Shown: positions 16,931 to 26,375, numbered from the stretch's first letter. The stretch: DNA of 64,000 bases from Roseobacter sinensis (GCF_025755255.1 NZ_JALIEB010000005.1:203237-267236); one strand, 5' to 3'. The notes: generated by a model not told the origin, from the letters alone. Numbers and translations: made by a program.

Positions 16931-18445
16931 TCAGAAGACCTCGGGCAGAAGCGCGTCCGGGACGTTCTGATAGCAGACCGGTCGCAGGAAGCGTCGGATC
17001 GATAGGGTGCCGACGGAGGTTGCGCCGAAGTTCGTCGAGGCCGGGAAGGGCCCGCCGTGGACCATACTGTCAGCGACCTCGACACCGGTGGGAAAGCCAT
17101 TGACGAGCACGCGCCCGGCCTTGCGTTCGAGAACCGGCATCAGCGATTGGGCAAGCGGCGTGTCGCCATCATCCATGTGGAGTGTGCAGGTCAGCTGGCC
17201 GTGCAGCGCCTGCGCGATCTCGGTCATCTCATCGGCGGTCTCGGCGGTGACGACGATGCCAAGGGGGCCAAAGACCTCTTCCTGTAGCTCGGGAGTGGCG
17301 CGCCACTCCCTGGCGGAGACGCGGAAGAGGTAGGGCTTGGCTTCCCGTCCGGCGCAGGCCGCGCCCAGCAGCTCGGTCACGCCGTCCGCACCCGCGACCC
17401 GCGCCGTGCCGCTTCGGTAAGCCTCGGCGATGCCGTCGGTCAGCATGGTTTGTGCCGCAGCCTCCCGGAGGGCGGCTTCCGCGGCCTCGATGAAGGCGTC
17501 CGATCCGGGCAGCACAACCGCGATGCCGGGGTTGGTGCAAAACTGCCCCGCTCCCATGGTCAGCGAGCCCGCCCAGCCCGTGCCGATCTCTCCGCCCCGC
17601 GCCTTGACTGCTTCGGGCAGAAGGAACATCGGGTTGACCGAGCCCAGCTCACCAAAGAACGGGATGGGCTCCGGCCGGGCTGCGCAGAGATCGAACAGCG
17701 CCCGTCCGCCGGCCAGCGACCCCGTGAAGCCCACCGCGCGGATCATCGGGTGCTGAACGAGGGCCGTGCCCACGTCGCGTTTGCCGCCCTGGATCAGGCC
17801 GAAGACGCCCGCGGGCATCTTGCAGTTTGCGATGGCCGCATGGACCGCTTCGGCCACAATCTCGCCTGTGCCGGGGTGAGCGGAATGCCCCTTGACCACC
17901 ACCGGGCAGCCCGCAGCGAGCGCCGCTGCCGTGTCTCCGCCTGCGGTCGAGAAGGCCAGTGGGAAGTTCGACGCGCCGAACACGGCCACAGGGCCGATGG
18001 GCCGCTGCAGCATCTTTAGATCCGGGCGTGGCAAGGGACTGCGATTCGGCAGGGCCGGATCATGGCGCCGGTCAAGATAGTCGCCCTTCCGGATATGATC
18101 GGCAAACAGCCTCAGCTGCCCGGTGGTCCGTGCCCGCTCTCCTTGCAGGCGGGCTTGGGGCAGCCCGGATTCCTGTGTTCCGATCTCTGTGATGGCCTCT
18201 TCCCGCGCATCGATCTCGTCGGCGATGGTGTCAAGGAAGTCCGCCCGCGCCTCGCGTGAGGTGTAGCCGTAGGACAAAAGGGCCTCTTCCGCCGCTGCAC
18301 AGGCCCGATCGACAAGCTCCGGCGTGCCGACGCAAAACGCATGCGCCGGACCATGTGCCGGCGCGGAGGTGAAGGTCTGGTCGCTGTCGACCCAGTGACC
18401 TGCGATCAGGTGCTTGCCGTGGGGAGTGAAGCTCATCTTTGGCAT
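16931..18445 (-). CDS. Aldehyde dehydrogenase, 2-oxoglutarate-semialdehyde (2,5-dioxovalerate) type
   Basis: 504 aa. NADP-type ALDH with FGASNFPLAFSTAGGDTAAA near the cofactor site, the general-base Glu in FFGELGSVNP and the catalytic Cys near residue 302 (GAGQFCTNPG). This sequence pattern is characteristic of ketoglutarate semialdehyde dehydrogenases that end oxidative pentose/sugar-acid pathways by making 2-oxoglutarate. Last gene of the minus-strand operon starting at 26095. A second ATG lies at 18436. Lactaldehyde is an alternative substrate if the lyase upstream is an aldolase. Confidence 0.85.
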   Translation of the reverse strand: MPKMSFTPHGKHLIAGHWVDSDQTFTSAPAHGPAHAFCVGTPELVDRACAAAEEALLSYGYTSREARADFLDTIADEIDAREEAITEIGTQESGLPQARLQGERARTTGQLRLFADHIRKGDYLDRRHDPALPNRSPLPRPDLKMLQRPIGPVAVFGASNFPLAFSTAGGDTAAALAAGCPVVVKGHSAHPGTGEIVAEAVHAAIANCKMPAGVFGLIQGGKRDVGTALVQHPMIRAVGFTGSLAGGRALFDLCAARPEPIPFFGELGSVNPMFLLPEAVKARGGEIGTGWAGSLTMGAGQFCTNPGIAVVLPGSDAFIEAAEAALREAAAQTMLTDGIAEAYRSGTARVAGADGVTELLGAACAGREAKPYLFRVSAREWRATPELQEEVFGPLGIVVTAETADEMTEIAQALHGQLTCTLHMDDGDTPLAQSLMPVLERKAGRVLVNGFPTGVEVADSMVHGGPFPASTNFGATSVGTLSIRRFLRPVCYQNVPDALLPEVF

Positions 18446-18461
18446 CCGTCCATTCAGTGTT

Positions 18462-19331
18462 TCAGGAAGTCTCGGGTTTCAGCATGGTGCTGACGAAATC
18501 ATCGCCGTGCCCCGCTCGGGCGAGCGCGCTCAAGCGGTCGGCCAGAACAGCGGCGAGCGGTGCCCGCGAGGGCGCGGATTGAGCAAGCAGCGCTTCGGCA
18601 TAGCGCAGATCCTTGGCGGCGTTTGCGATGGTGAACTTGGCGCCGGCATAGTTGCCCTCGAGCGCCGGGCCCACGGCGTTCTGAAGCGTGCCGGACCGTG
18701 CTGCCCCCGTCATCATCACGTCGTAAAGCGCTTGCGGGTCGACCCCGATTTTGGCGGCACATTGGTAGGCGTCGCTGAGAAGGATCATCGTGCCTTGGGT
18801 CACGAGGTTGTTGAGCAGCTTTGCGGCATGCCCGCTGCCGGGCGCGCCGAAGCGACGGATGGTTTTCGAATAGGTCCCGACGATGGCTTCGATGGCCGGA
18901 CAGTGCTGTTCCACGCAGCCGACAAGTGAGGCGAGGGTCCCGGCTTCGGCTTGAGGGGGCCCGCCGGTGACCGGGGCATCGGCGAAAATAGCGTCACGCT
19001 CGCCCAGGCGTTCGGCCAGTTGCACGCTGGTGCCAGGGCGGGACGTTGTGGTGTCGATCCAGATTTGACCGGCACGAAAGCTCGGGACCAGCGCGTCGGC
19101 GAGGATTTCCACCACATCGGCATTGGGCAGACAGGTCAACAGAACGTCGCACCGATCCAGCAGGGCAGTGCCATCGGGCGCTTCCTGCGCGCCCCGGTCG
19201 AGCAGCGCATCGACCGGGGCGCGGTTGCGATGCGCCACGACATGCACCGGATGGCCTGCCGCCAGAAGCCGGTGCGCCATGCCCGCGCCCATCAGTCCGA
19301 CCCCGATCACCCCAATCGCGGATTTGCTCAT
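18462..19331 (-). CDS. NAD(P)-dependent beta-hydroxyacid dehydrogenase (GarR/HIBADH family)
   Basis: 289 aa. N-terminal Rossmann motif GVIGVGLMGAGMAHRLLAAG, the substrate loop DAPVTGGPPQAEAG and the catalytic Lys in GHAAKLLNNL, as in tartronate-semialdehyde reductase and 3-hydroxyisobutyrate dehydrogenase. It interconverts a beta-hydroxyacid and its semialdehyde. It overlaps the upstream PdxA-like gene by four bases and precedes the ALDH by 16 bases, so it belongs to the sugar-acid operon. Confidence 0.87.
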   Translation of the reverse strand: MSKSAIGVIGVGLMGAGMAHRLLAAGHPVHVVAHRNRAPVDALLDRGAQEAPDGTALLDRCDVLLTCLPNADVVEILADALVPSFRAGQIWIDTTTSRPGTSVQLAERLGERDAIFADAPVTGGPPQAEAGTLASLVGCVEQHCPAIEAIVGTYSKTIRRFGAPGSGHAAKLLNNLVTQGTMILLSDAYQCAAKIGVDPQALYDVMMTGAARSGTLQNAVGPALEGNYAGAKFTIANAAKDLRYAEALLAQSAPSRAPLAAVLADRLSALARAGHGDDFVSTMLKPETS

Positions 19332-20332
19332 GCAGCGGCCTCGTTTCTGGCGGTGTGTGCCATGCGCACGAGCAAGTCGAAGGCCTGACGCGTTGCGCCT
19401 ACATTGGCGATGCCCTGGCCTGCGATGTCGAAGGCCGTGCCATGCGCCGGAGTAGCAACCGGGATAGGCAGCCCGCCGGCCACGGTCACGCCCCGCTCGA
19501 AGCCCATCAGCTTGATCGCGATCTGACCCTGGTCGTGATACATGGTCACCACCGCGTCGACCTCGCCGCGCTTGGCCTTCAGAAAGACGGTGTCCGAGGG
19601 CCAGGGGCCGGTCACATTCATCTGCCGCGCCTGGCAGGCTTTGACAGCCGGTTCGATCACGTCGATCTCCTCGCGTCCGAATTTGCCGTTGTCGCCCGCA
19701 TGAGGGTTGAGGGCGGCCACCGCCACATGGGGCCGCGCCTTGCCTGCGCGCGCGAGGGTCGCATGCGCCAACTCGATCGCACGCTCGATGCCGGGGCCGT
19801 CGATGTTCTGCGCCACCTCCTTCAGGCCGATATGGCTGGTCACGCGGGTGGTCATCAACTCGTCGAGCACATTGATTTCCGAATGATACCCGGTGAAGCC
19901 CAGATAGCGCGCCATGTACCGGTGCTCATCTTCGGCATCGAGGCCTGCGGCGGTCATCGCGGCCTTGTTGAAGGGAGCAAAGAGCACGCCATCCACATGC
20001 CCCGCCTGGGCCAGATCGAGCGCCTTGTCGAGACAGCGAAGTGACGTGGTGCCGCCGGCGACGGTCACTTCGGCGATGCGCACGTCGTCCGCATCAACGG
20101 TAGCGAGGTCGAGATGCAGAAGGCCTGTGAAACCGGGGACTTCCGCCTCATCGATCGTCGTCAGCGCGATCTCCAGCCCCGCCTGCGCCGCTCCGCGCTG
20201 CCATAGATGCGCGTCGCCCACGAGCAGGATGTCCGCGGCCTCGCGCACGCCGTCCTCGGCGAGGAGTTTGGCGATCAACTCCGGCCCGATCCCCGACGGA
20301 TCTCCCGGAACGATTGCAAGTCTCGGACGCAT
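19328..20332 (-). CDS. 4-hydroxythreonine-4-phosphate dehydrogenase family (PdxA2-like)
   Basis: 334 aa. The beginning (PRLAIVPGDPSGIGPELIAK) and the metal/substrate segments (EDEHRYMARYLG, AALNPHAGDNGKFGREE, MYHDQGQIAIK and AHGTAFDIAGQG) match the PdxA family. PdxA2 members in catabolic operons oxidise 4-phospho-D-erythronate/threonate rather than making vitamin B6; such operons usually also have a DUF1537 kinase, which is absent here. Starts three bases after the GntR gene and overlaps the next gene by four. Confidence 0.87.
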   Translation of the reverse strand: MRPRLAIVPGDPSGIGPELIAKLLAEDGVREAADILLVGDAHLWQRGAAQAGLEIALTTIDEAEVPGFTGLLHLDLATVDADDVRIAEVTVAGGTTSLRCLDKALDLAQAGHVDGVLFAPFNKAAMTAAGLDAEDEHRYMARYLGFTGYHSEINVLDELMTTRVTSHIGLKEVAQNIDGPGIERAIELAHATLARAGKARPHVAVAALNPHAGDNGKFGREEIDVIEPAVKACQARQMNVTGPWPSDTVFLKAKRGEVDAVVTMYHDQGQIAIKLMGFERGVTVAGGLPIPVATPAHGTAFDIAGQGIANVGATRQAFDLLVRMAHTARNEAAA

Positions 20333-20335
20333 CTT

Positions 20336-21046
20336 TCAGGCTCCTTCCTGTTCGGTCGCCTCGGCCATGGCGGCGGCGATATTGGTCTCCGCGGTGCGCA
20401 GGTGCTGGGTGAGCGCGCGCCGCGCCGCGGAGACATCGCGTGCCTTGAGCGCCTCGACAATCTCCAGATGCTCGCGGCGCGTGGCCTCTCGACCGGCCAA
20501 GCGCTGTGAGGACAGAAAGCGCACGCGCCAGAGCCGCGCGTTATAGCTGGCATGGGTTTCGCGCAGCGCAGCATTGCCCGAGGCGGCGACAATGGCTTCG
20601 TGAAACGTCATGTCCCGGCGGAAGGCCTCCAATTGCCCGTCCGCATCGCGTGCTTCCTTGATCGAGGCGTTGATGCGCGCGATCTCGTCAAGTTCTGCAT
20701 CGGTCGCGGCGCCACAGGCCAGCTCGCCCGCCAGCGCCTCAAGGGCGCCTTGCACGCGCAGCCAATCGTTGATTTCCCGAAGAGACGGATCGGCGACAAA
20801 GGGCCGCCGGGTGGGCCCGTAGACAATGAGCCCTTCGCTTTCAAGAATGCGCAGCGCTTCTTTCAGGGGCGTCCTGCTGATGCCGAAGGCGCTGGCCAGA
20901 TCGCGTTCGCGCACGGGCATGCCGGGCGCGAGCTTGCCGAGCATGATGAACTCGCGCAGATTGTCAGCGGCCTCGGAGGCGAGCGAGCGGCGCGGCTTCA
21001 GCTCGACGAATTCGCGCAACTCATTGGTCCAGATTTCATCAGCCAT
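20336..21046 (-). CDS. GntR-family regulator, FadR/FCD subfamily
   Basis: 236 aa. The winged HTH (LRE..VRERDLASAFGISRTPLKEAL) is at about residues 28-85, followed by an FCD effector domain with the metal-ligand His pattern. It lies inside the sugar-acid operon, its ATG immediately after the stop of the DapA-like gene, so it is co-expressed with the pathway. The palindrome TTTGGAATACCAAA upstream of tctC fits the GntR/FCD operator pattern and is the likely target, with a pathway sugar acid as inducer. Confidence 0.9.
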   Translation of the reverse strand: MADEIWTNELREFVELKPRRSLASEAADNLREFIMLGKLAPGMPVRERDLASAFGISRTPLKEALRILESEGLIVYGPTRRPFVADPSLREINDWLRVQGALEALAGELACGAATDAELDEIARINASIKEARDADGQLEAFRRDMTFHEAIVAASGNAALRETHASYNARLWRVRFLSSQRLAGREATRREHLEIVEALKARDVSAARRALTQHLRTAETNIAAAMAEATEQEGA

Positions 21047-21958
21047 TTACGTACCCCACCGCAAGACGAGAGGATCGAGAGGCCTCAGCAGGTCGATCAG
21101 CCGAGAGCGGATCGCCGGGTGCAAGGGCGGGATCGGGTGGCGACAGAATTCGGATTTGATCACGCCACCCTCGACCATCGCTGCCTTGCAGGACTGCCAG
21201 CCGCATTGTCGGTTTTCGTGGTTGATGGCCATGGCCACCCGCCCGTAGGCCTCGGTTGCACCCGCCACATCGCCTGCAAGATGCCTGGTGATCACCGGTT
21301 TGATCTGATCGACGATCATGCCGCTGGTCATGGACCCCGTTGCGCCCGCATCGAGATCGGCGAGCAGCGTGATGCCCTCTTCCCCGTCGAAGGGGGCCTC
21401 AATGGCATCGCCACCCTGTTCGATCAGCGCGCGGATCTTGTTGGCGGCACGTGGGCATTCGATCTTGAAGAGCTTCACCGCCTCGATCTCGCGTGCCATG
21501 CGCACCAGCAGCGGCACGGGCAGATCGACGCCCGAGAGCGGCGCGTCCTGGACCATGATCGGGATGCCGACCTCGCCCACGGCGGCGAATTGCTCGAAGC
21601 TCTGCTCAGGCGTGCCCTTCAGCAGCGCGCCGTGGTAGGGCGGCATCATCATCACGATATCCGCGCCCAGGTCCTTGGCAAAGCGGGCGCGTTCCACCGC
21701 GATCTGGGTGGCATAGTGGCTGATGGTGACGATCAGCGGCACACGGCCGGCCACATGCTCGACGCTCAACCGGGCGAGCGCGTCGCGCTCGGCGTCCGAG
21801 ATCAGGAACTGCTCGGAGAAATTGGCCAGCACGCAGATCCCATCTGCGCCCTGGTCGATCAAACAATCGAGCACGCGCCTCATGCCGTCCAGATCAAGCG
21901 TTCCATCATCATGGAACGGGGTCGGGGCGACGGGCCAAATGCCGGAGTATTGGGTCAT
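21047..21958 (-). CDS. DapA-superfamily lyase (2-keto-3-deoxy sugar acid dehydratase/aldolase)
   Basis: 303 aa TIM barrel. The Schiff-base Lys is probably Lys162 in [10 protein letters not shown]. The YxxPxR motif of true dihydrodipicolinate synthases is replaced by VQDAPLSG, seen in sugar-acid members such as L-2-keto-3-deoxyarabonate dehydratase. Its gene overlaps the enolase-superfamily gene by four bases, so it probably takes that dehydratase's 2-keto-3-deoxy acid. If it is a dehydratase the product would be 2-oxoglutarate semialdehyde, the substrate of the ALDH at 16931; if an aldolase, pyruvate plus an aldehyde. Confidence 0.85.
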   Translation of the reverse strand: MTQYSGIWPVAPTPFHDDGTLDLDGMRRVLDCLIDQGADGICVLANFSEQFLISDAERDALARLSVEHVAGRVPLIVTISHYATQIAVERARFAKDLGADIVMMMPPYHGALLKGTPEQSFEQFAAVGEVGIPIMVQDAPLSGVDLPVPLLVRMAREIEAVKLFKIECPRAANKIRALIEQGGDAIEAPFDGEEGITLLADLDAGATGSMTSGMIVDQIKPVITRHLAGDVAGATEAYGRVAMAINHENRQCGWQSCKAAMVEGGVIKSEFCRHPIPPLHPAIRSRLIDLLRPLDPLVLRWGT

Positions 21959-23130
21959 TCTATGATCTCGAAATGCTTCAGGTGTTTGTCGCTAATGGTG
22001 ATGCCCAGACCCGGCGTGTCGTCATCCAGTTGCAGATATCCGCCAGAGGCCTCGGCATCGCCCTCAAAGATGTAATAGAACAGCTCGTTCCCGACCTCGA
22101 CATCGAAGACCGGAAAATACTCGCTGATCGGGCAATTCGTGTTCGCCATGGTCAGGTGATAGTTGTGCATCTGCCCTGCATGGGGGATGACCGGAATCTG
22201 CGCGGCCTCGGCGATCGCGTTGATCTTCTGCGCCGCGGTGATACCGCCCACCCGGTTGGTGTCATATTGCAGGACGCTCACCGCCTTGCGCTGGATGAGC
22301 TCATTGCAGCCCATCACGCTGAACTCATGCTCTCCGCCGGAAATCGGCACAATGCCCATGGCGTTCAGCTCGGCATAGCCTGCCACATCATCGGCGATCA
22401 CGGGCTCTTCCAGCCACCGCGGCTCGAACTTTGCAAGCTTGGGCAGCATGCGCTTGGCGTAATCGAGGGTCCAGCCCATGTAGCATTCGAGCATGAGATC
22501 AACATCGTAGCCCAGCACCTCGCGCAGTGCCTCGACGCGCTTGAGATTCTCGCGCATGCCCGCCATGCCATCCTTCGGGCCAAAGCCGAAGCGGGACTTG
22601 AAAGCGGTGTAGCCGTGGCGCGCAGCCTCTTCGGCCTCGCGCTGCATCGCCTCGATGCTGTCGGCGTAAAGCTTGGAGTAATAGACCGGGATCTTCTCTT
22701 TCGTGCGCCCACCCAACAGCCTAAACACCGGCTTGCCCACCAGCTTGCCCATCAGGTCCCAGATCGCGATGTCGATGGCAGAGATTGCTGTCATGCCGAT
22801 GCCCTTGCGCCCCCAGGCATGCGTGCGGCGGTACATCTTTTCCCAGATATAGGCGTAGTCGAACGGGTCTTCGCCGACCACCAAGGGCGCGTACCAGTCG
22901 TCAATCGCCTGCTTCACGACCGTGGGCGCAAGCGCGGCGTTGCCGATGCCGGTCGTGCCGTCCTCGGTCTCCACTTCGCAGGTCAGCCACTGGTGAAATC
23001 GGAAGGAGGCCATGGCATCGCCCTTCATCCAGAGCGCGTCCGAGGCGTTGGTGCAGAAATTCCCCTGCGGCGGGACGGTGGGGCCTGTCCAGCTCCAGAC
23101 ACGGGTGCGAACGGATTTGATTGGGCTCAC
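21955..23130 (-). CDS. Enolase-superfamily sugar acid dehydratase, L-rhamnonate dehydratase-like
   Basis: 391 aa, mandelate racemase/muconate lactonizing family. Long stretches match the rhamnonate dehydratase group: [57 protein letters not shown] and the active-site [12 protein letters not shown], with ECYMGW, LEEP and GEHE supplying the Mg ligands. It abstracts the alpha proton of an aldonate and eliminates water to give a 2-keto-3-deoxy acid. Rhamnonate, lyxonate and mannonate are all plausible. Follows the TctA gene by three bases. Confidence 0.87.
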   Translation of the reverse strand: MSPIKSVRTRVWSWTGPTVPPQGNFCTNASDALWMKGDAMASFRFHQWLTCEVETEDGTTGIGNAALAPTVVKQAIDDWYAPLVVGEDPFDYAYIWEKMYRRTHAWGRKGIGMTAISAIDIAIWDLMGKLVGKPVFRLLGGRTKEKIPVYYSKLYADSIEAMQREAEEAARHGYTAFKSRFGFGPKDGMAGMRENLKRVEALREVLGYDVDLMLECYMGWTLDYAKRMLPKLAKFEPRWLEEPVIADDVAGYAELNAMGIVPISGGEHEFSVMGCNELIQRKAVSVLQYDTNRVGGITAAQKINAIAEAAQIPVIPHAGQMHNYHLTMANTNCPISEYFPVFDVEVGNELFYYIFEGDAEASGGYLQLDDDTPGLGITISDKHLKHFEIIE

Positions 23131-23133
23131 GGC

Positions 23134-24630
23134 TTATTCTCCCATGGACACCATCGGATCACGTCGCTTCAACCGGCCCCAGAGGAGCGGGCCGAATAGG
23201 GCGAGGATGGTCAGTACAAAAAACAACAGGGTCAGCGGGCGGGTGAACATCAGCCACCACTGATCGTCCAGCATGATCAGCGACTGGCCGAGGCGCTTCT
23301 CCAGCATGCCGCCGAGGATCAGACCGATGGCCAGCGGCACGACCGAATAGCCAAAGCGGCGCATGAAGTATCCGATCACACCCGAGGCCAGCGCGATGAA
23401 GACGTCCAGCATGGACTGATCCAGCGCATAGGCGCCGACAATCGAGAAGGTGAAGACGATCGGCCAGAGGATCTGCACCGGCACGAAGGTCACGCGCGCG
23501 AAGAGCTTGGCACCGAAGAGGCCGACGAAGATGAACATCACATTCACCAGCAGCATGGCCCAAAAGATCGCATAGGCGAACTCGGCCTGTTCGGTGAACA
23601 TCGTGGGCCCAGGCTGCAACCCATGCACCATGAGGCCCGCGAGGATCACCGCTGCCGTGGGGCTGCCGGGTATACCAAGCGCCAGCGTCGGCACCATCGC
23701 CCCTCCGGTGGCGGAGTTGTTCGCAGCCTCGGATCCGGCGATACCCTCGACGGAGCCCTTGCCGAATTCCTGCGGTTTCTTCGACCAACGGCGCGCCTCG
23801 TTGTAACCGATCATCGAGGCGACCGTGGCGCCTTCGGCGGGCAGGATGCCGATAAACGTCCCGATGCCCGAGCTGCGCAGAATGGTCTTCCAGACCCGGC
23901 GGTAGTCTTCTCGGCTGGGCAGCTTGATCGCCTTCATGACGACCTGCTTGCGCTCTACGTTCAGCCGTTCCGCCTGCACCAGCAGTTCCGAGATGCCGAA
24001 GATGCCGATCATGACCGGCACGAAGCCGATGCCTTCCGAGAGTTCGTTGAACCCGAAGGTGAAGCGCTCCACGGTGGTCAGCAGGTCTTTCCCGACGGTC
24101 GCCAGCAAAACCCCCAGCGCGCCTGCGATGATGTTCTTGAGCGGTGTACCATCGCCGATGGTGGCCAGCATCGAGATGCCGAAGACCGTAAGGGCGAAGT
24201 ACTCTGGCGGCGCGAAGTTGTAGGCCATGCGCGCCATCAGCGGGGCGGCCAGCATCAGGCACACCACCGAGATGATCCCGCCAATGGTCGAAGACACCGT
24301 CGCCATGCCGAGCGCACGCCCGGCCTCGCCGCGCTGCGCGAGCGGAAAGCCGTCAAGGCAGGTGGTCGCGCTCGCCGAGGTGCCGGGCGTGTTGATCAGG
24401 ATGGCCGTGATCGCACCGGCAAAGGTGGCAGCACAATAGATCGTGGTGAGGATGGCGATGGCCGGGATCGGGTCCATCGTGATGGTGAAGGGCAGGAGCA
24501 AGGCGGCACCGGTGGTGGCGTTCAGTCCCGGCAACGCGCCGATGATCACGCCGCCCAGCGTGGCCGCAAAGAGCAGGATAAGCAGGTTGGGCTCCAGCAG
24601 CGCGGTCAGTCCCAGAAACAACGCGTCCAT
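23134..24630 (-). CDS. tctA: TctA, large permease of tripartite tricarboxylate transporter
   Basis: 498 aa, about 12 hydrophobic segments, with the family motif GALPGLNATTGAALLLPFT near the N-terminus and a second (GILPAEGATVASMIGYNEA) in the middle, the two inverted-repeat glycine/proline loops of TctA. It forms the transport channel with TctB and receives substrate from the periplasmic TctC. Located four bases after the TctB gene. Genome neighbours suggest an aldonate or related sugar acid rather than citrate. Confidence 0.93.
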   Translation of the reverse strand: MDALFLGLTALLEPNLLILLFAATLGGVIIGALPGLNATTGAALLLPFTITMDPIPAIAILTTIYCAATFAGAITAILINTPGTSASATTCLDGFPLAQRGEAGRALGMATVSSTIGGIISVVCLMLAAPLMARMAYNFAPPEYFALTVFGISMLATIGDGTPLKNIIAGALGVLLATVGKDLLTTVERFTFGFNELSEGIGFVPVMIGIFGISELLVQAERLNVERKQVVMKAIKLPSREDYRRVWKTILRSSGIGTFIGILPAEGATVASMIGYNEARRWSKKPQEFGKGSVEGIAGSEAANNSATGGAMVPTLALGIPGSPTAAVILAGLMVHGLQPGPTMFTEQAEFAYAIFWAMLLVNVMFIFVGLFGAKLFARVTFVPVQILWPIVFTFSIVGAYALDQSMLDVFIALASGVIGYFMRRFGYSVVPLAIGLILGGMLEKRLGQSLIMLDDQWWLMFTRPLTLLFFVLTILALFGPLLWGRLKRRDPMVSMGE

Positions 24631-24634
24631 CAGA

Positions 24635-25075
24635 TCACCCGTACCAGAGGTTGGTCAGCAGACCGCGCGGAAAGCGGATCTTGAAGACCTGGTCGAAGAG
24701 CAGAAAGATCAGCAGCGGGCTGACCAGCGAGACGAGGCCGAGACCCCAGAGGCGGCGCTCGCCCCAGGCCCAGGCCAGCGCGACGGCAAAGACGCCGAGG
24801 CCCAGAAAGAGATCGACCTGCGCGACCAGAGCGAAGACCACGAACAGCCCCATGCTGGTCCAGACGTTCGGGGCAACCGGTTCATGCTCGATCGGCTGGT
24901 CGAAGATCATCACGAGGACCGACAGCGCCATGATCAGCAGCAAGACCATCTGCGGGAAATCTGCAGGCTGCATGCCCCGCAACAGGATCGGCGGGACCCG
25001 ATCGAACTGCGTGCTGAACCAGAAAGCGACCAGGCAGAAGACGATTATTCCAGACGGAACGGCATAACGGATCAT
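24635..25075 (-). CDS. tctB: TctB, small permease of tripartite tricarboxylate transporter
   Basis: 146 aa with four hydrophobic segments, the usual TctB plan. The start is set to the ATG at 25075 because AAGGAGG lies eight bases upstream; an in-frame start 15 codons earlier falls in the downstream arm of a strong hairpin and adds only polar residues. TctB is poorly conserved in sequence, so identification rests on size, membrane topology and position between TctA and TctC. Confidence 0.88.
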   Translation of the reverse strand: MIRYAVPSGIIVFCLVAFWFSTQFDRVPPILLRGMQPADFPQMVLLLIMALSVLVMIFDQPIEHEPVAPNVWTSMGLFVVFALVAQVDLFLGLGVFAVALAWAWGERRLWGLGLVSLVSPLLIFLLFDQVFKIRFPRGLLTNLWYG

Positions 25076-25106
25076 CGCCACAACCTCCTTGGAGCGGGCA
25101 GAGCGG

Positions 25107-25137
25107 TTGGTCCGCGGCAATGAGCACCGCGGACCGA
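25107..25137 (-). other. Stem-loop between tctC and tctB
   Basis: GGTCCGCGG (25109-25117) and CCGCGGACC (25127-25135) are perfect inverted repeats around a 9-base loop, extended by a T-G wobble and a T-A pair. It lies just after the tctC stop in the transcription direction and has no U tract, so mRNA stabilisation or attenuation between binding protein and permease is more likely than full termination. Confidence 0.75.
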
Positions 25138-25150
25138 TCTGACGGCGGGC

Positions 25151-26095
25151 CTACTCGATGAAGCCCAGCTCACGCAGGGCCGCATCCATGTCGGCCTGCA
25201 TGGAGGTCAGCTGATTGCCCCAGACCTCCGCGCCAGCGACGGACGTTTCGTCAAGGCCAACGGACGTCAGAAACCCTTGATACACAGTGTGGTTCATGGC
25301 GTTGAGCAGCGCTTCCTCGATCTTGGCCGCAACCTCATCCGGGGTGTCCTTGTGCACCACGAAGCCGCGGACCGTGGAGAAGTTGGCATCGATGCCAAGC
25401 TCCTGTGCGGTGGAGACATCGGGCAGGCCGCTCATGCGCTCGGGCGCCAGAACGACGATGGGGCAGATGTCGCCCGCCTCGATCTGCGAGCCAGCCTCGG
25501 CGAGGTTCAGCACGGCCACATCCACCGCACCTGCCACCAGCTGAGTGGCAAGCTCGCCGCCACCCTCGAAGGGCACGATCTTGGGCGTGGCCAACTCGCC
25601 GCGGCGCGCGAACATGAAGGCCGAGACGTCATCGATCCCACCGAGATGCGTGGTGCCATATGTCAGCGGCTCGCTCTTCTGTGCATCGACAAAGGCCTGG
25701 GCGCTGTCATAGACGCCACAGCGCGTCATGAGGATCTGCGGGTCATCCGTACCGCGCGCAATCGGGCGGATATCGTCGAGTGTCATATCCGTCTTGCCGA
25801 GCGCGACGGTGGCCGAGTGGCCGATCGTGAAGGTCAGGATGCTGTGCCCATCGGCGGGTTGCGTGATGTAGTAATCCATAGCGGACGCGCCACCACCACC
25901 GCGCTTGTTTACGACGACCATATCGGTGCCAAGCTCGCGGCGTGCTCTGATCATCATCATCCGCGTCGTCACGTCGGTGCCGCCCCCATTGCCGGCATGC
26001 GTGACCACCTCGATGGTCCGCGCCGGGAACTCCTCGGCGACGATTTCACTCCCGATGACCGCAGCGGCCGCCGCCAGAACGAATAGTTTTTTCAT
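25151..26095 (-). CDS. tctC: TctC/Bug-family periplasmic solute-binding protein
   Basis: 314 aa secreted receptor of the tripartite transporter. A Sec signal peptide (MKKLFVLAAAAAVIGSEIVA, cleaved about residue 20) precedes a Bug-type fold: the ligand-loop region AGNGGGTDVTTRM and the VNKRGGGG motif near residue 70. The start is the ATG at 26095, with GGGAGGA upstream; longer in-frame extension lacks a signal peptide at its start. First gene of the nine-gene operon running to 16931, and the operator-like palindrome 26162-26175 lies 66 bases upstream. Confidence 0.92.
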   Translation of the reverse strand: MKKLFVLAAAAAVIGSEIVAEEFPARTIEVVTHAGNGGGTDVTTRMMMIRARRELGTDMVVVNKRGGGGASAMDYYITQPADGHSILTFTIGHSATVALGKTDMTLDDIRPIARGTDDPQILMTRCGVYDSAQAFVDAQKSEPLTYGTTHLGGIDDVSAFMFARRGELATPKIVPFEGGGELATQLVAGAVDVAVLNLAEAGSQIEAGDICPIVVLAPERMSGLPDVSTAQELGIDANFSTVRGFVVHKDTPDEVAAKIEEALLNAMNHTVYQGFLTSVGLDETSVAGAEVWGNQLTSMQADMDAALRELGFIE

Positions 26096-26161
26096 TGCAT
26101 CCTCCCATGCGTTGGCGCGCAAGCCGCGCCCTGCGACTCCGTCTAGCATGGCATTCAATAT

Positions 26162-26175
26162 TTTGGAATACCAAA
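26162..26175. promoter_or_regulatory. Putative GntR/FCD operator
   Basis: TTTGGAATACCAAA: arms TTTGG/CCAAA around AATA, in an AT-rich patch 66 bases upstream of the tctC start. It fits the TNGT/ACNA-type half-site layout bound by FadR-subfamily GntR proteins, and such a regulator is encoded within this operon at 20336-21046. Confidence 0.6.
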
Positions 26176-26300
26176 TTTGCAGAGATGATCCGGCACGGTG
26201 CCAAACATGTCGAAATGCTGATTGCGCCGGTCGGTCCGGCAGCGTTTTCTTGCCAGCCGGTCAATGCCGTTTGACGACGACACGCTGTTGGGCTACTCCC

Positions 26301-26375
26301 GATCTCACCAGGGGCGCTGAAAAGCTGAGATGTACCCTTTGAACCTGAACCAGATAATGCTGGCGGAGGGAGGTC
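26301..26375 (+). ncRNA. TPP riboswitch (THI element)
   Basis: All conserved THI-box blocks are present in order: AGGGG-type P2 strand, CTGAGA (26325-26330), ACCCTTTGAACCTGA, GATAATGC and the closing GGAGGGA. GATCT (26301-26305) pairs with AGGTC (26371-26375) as P1. It lies 62 bases before the thiM start and should lower expression of the thi operon when thiamine pyrophosphate is plentiful. Confidence 0.95.
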
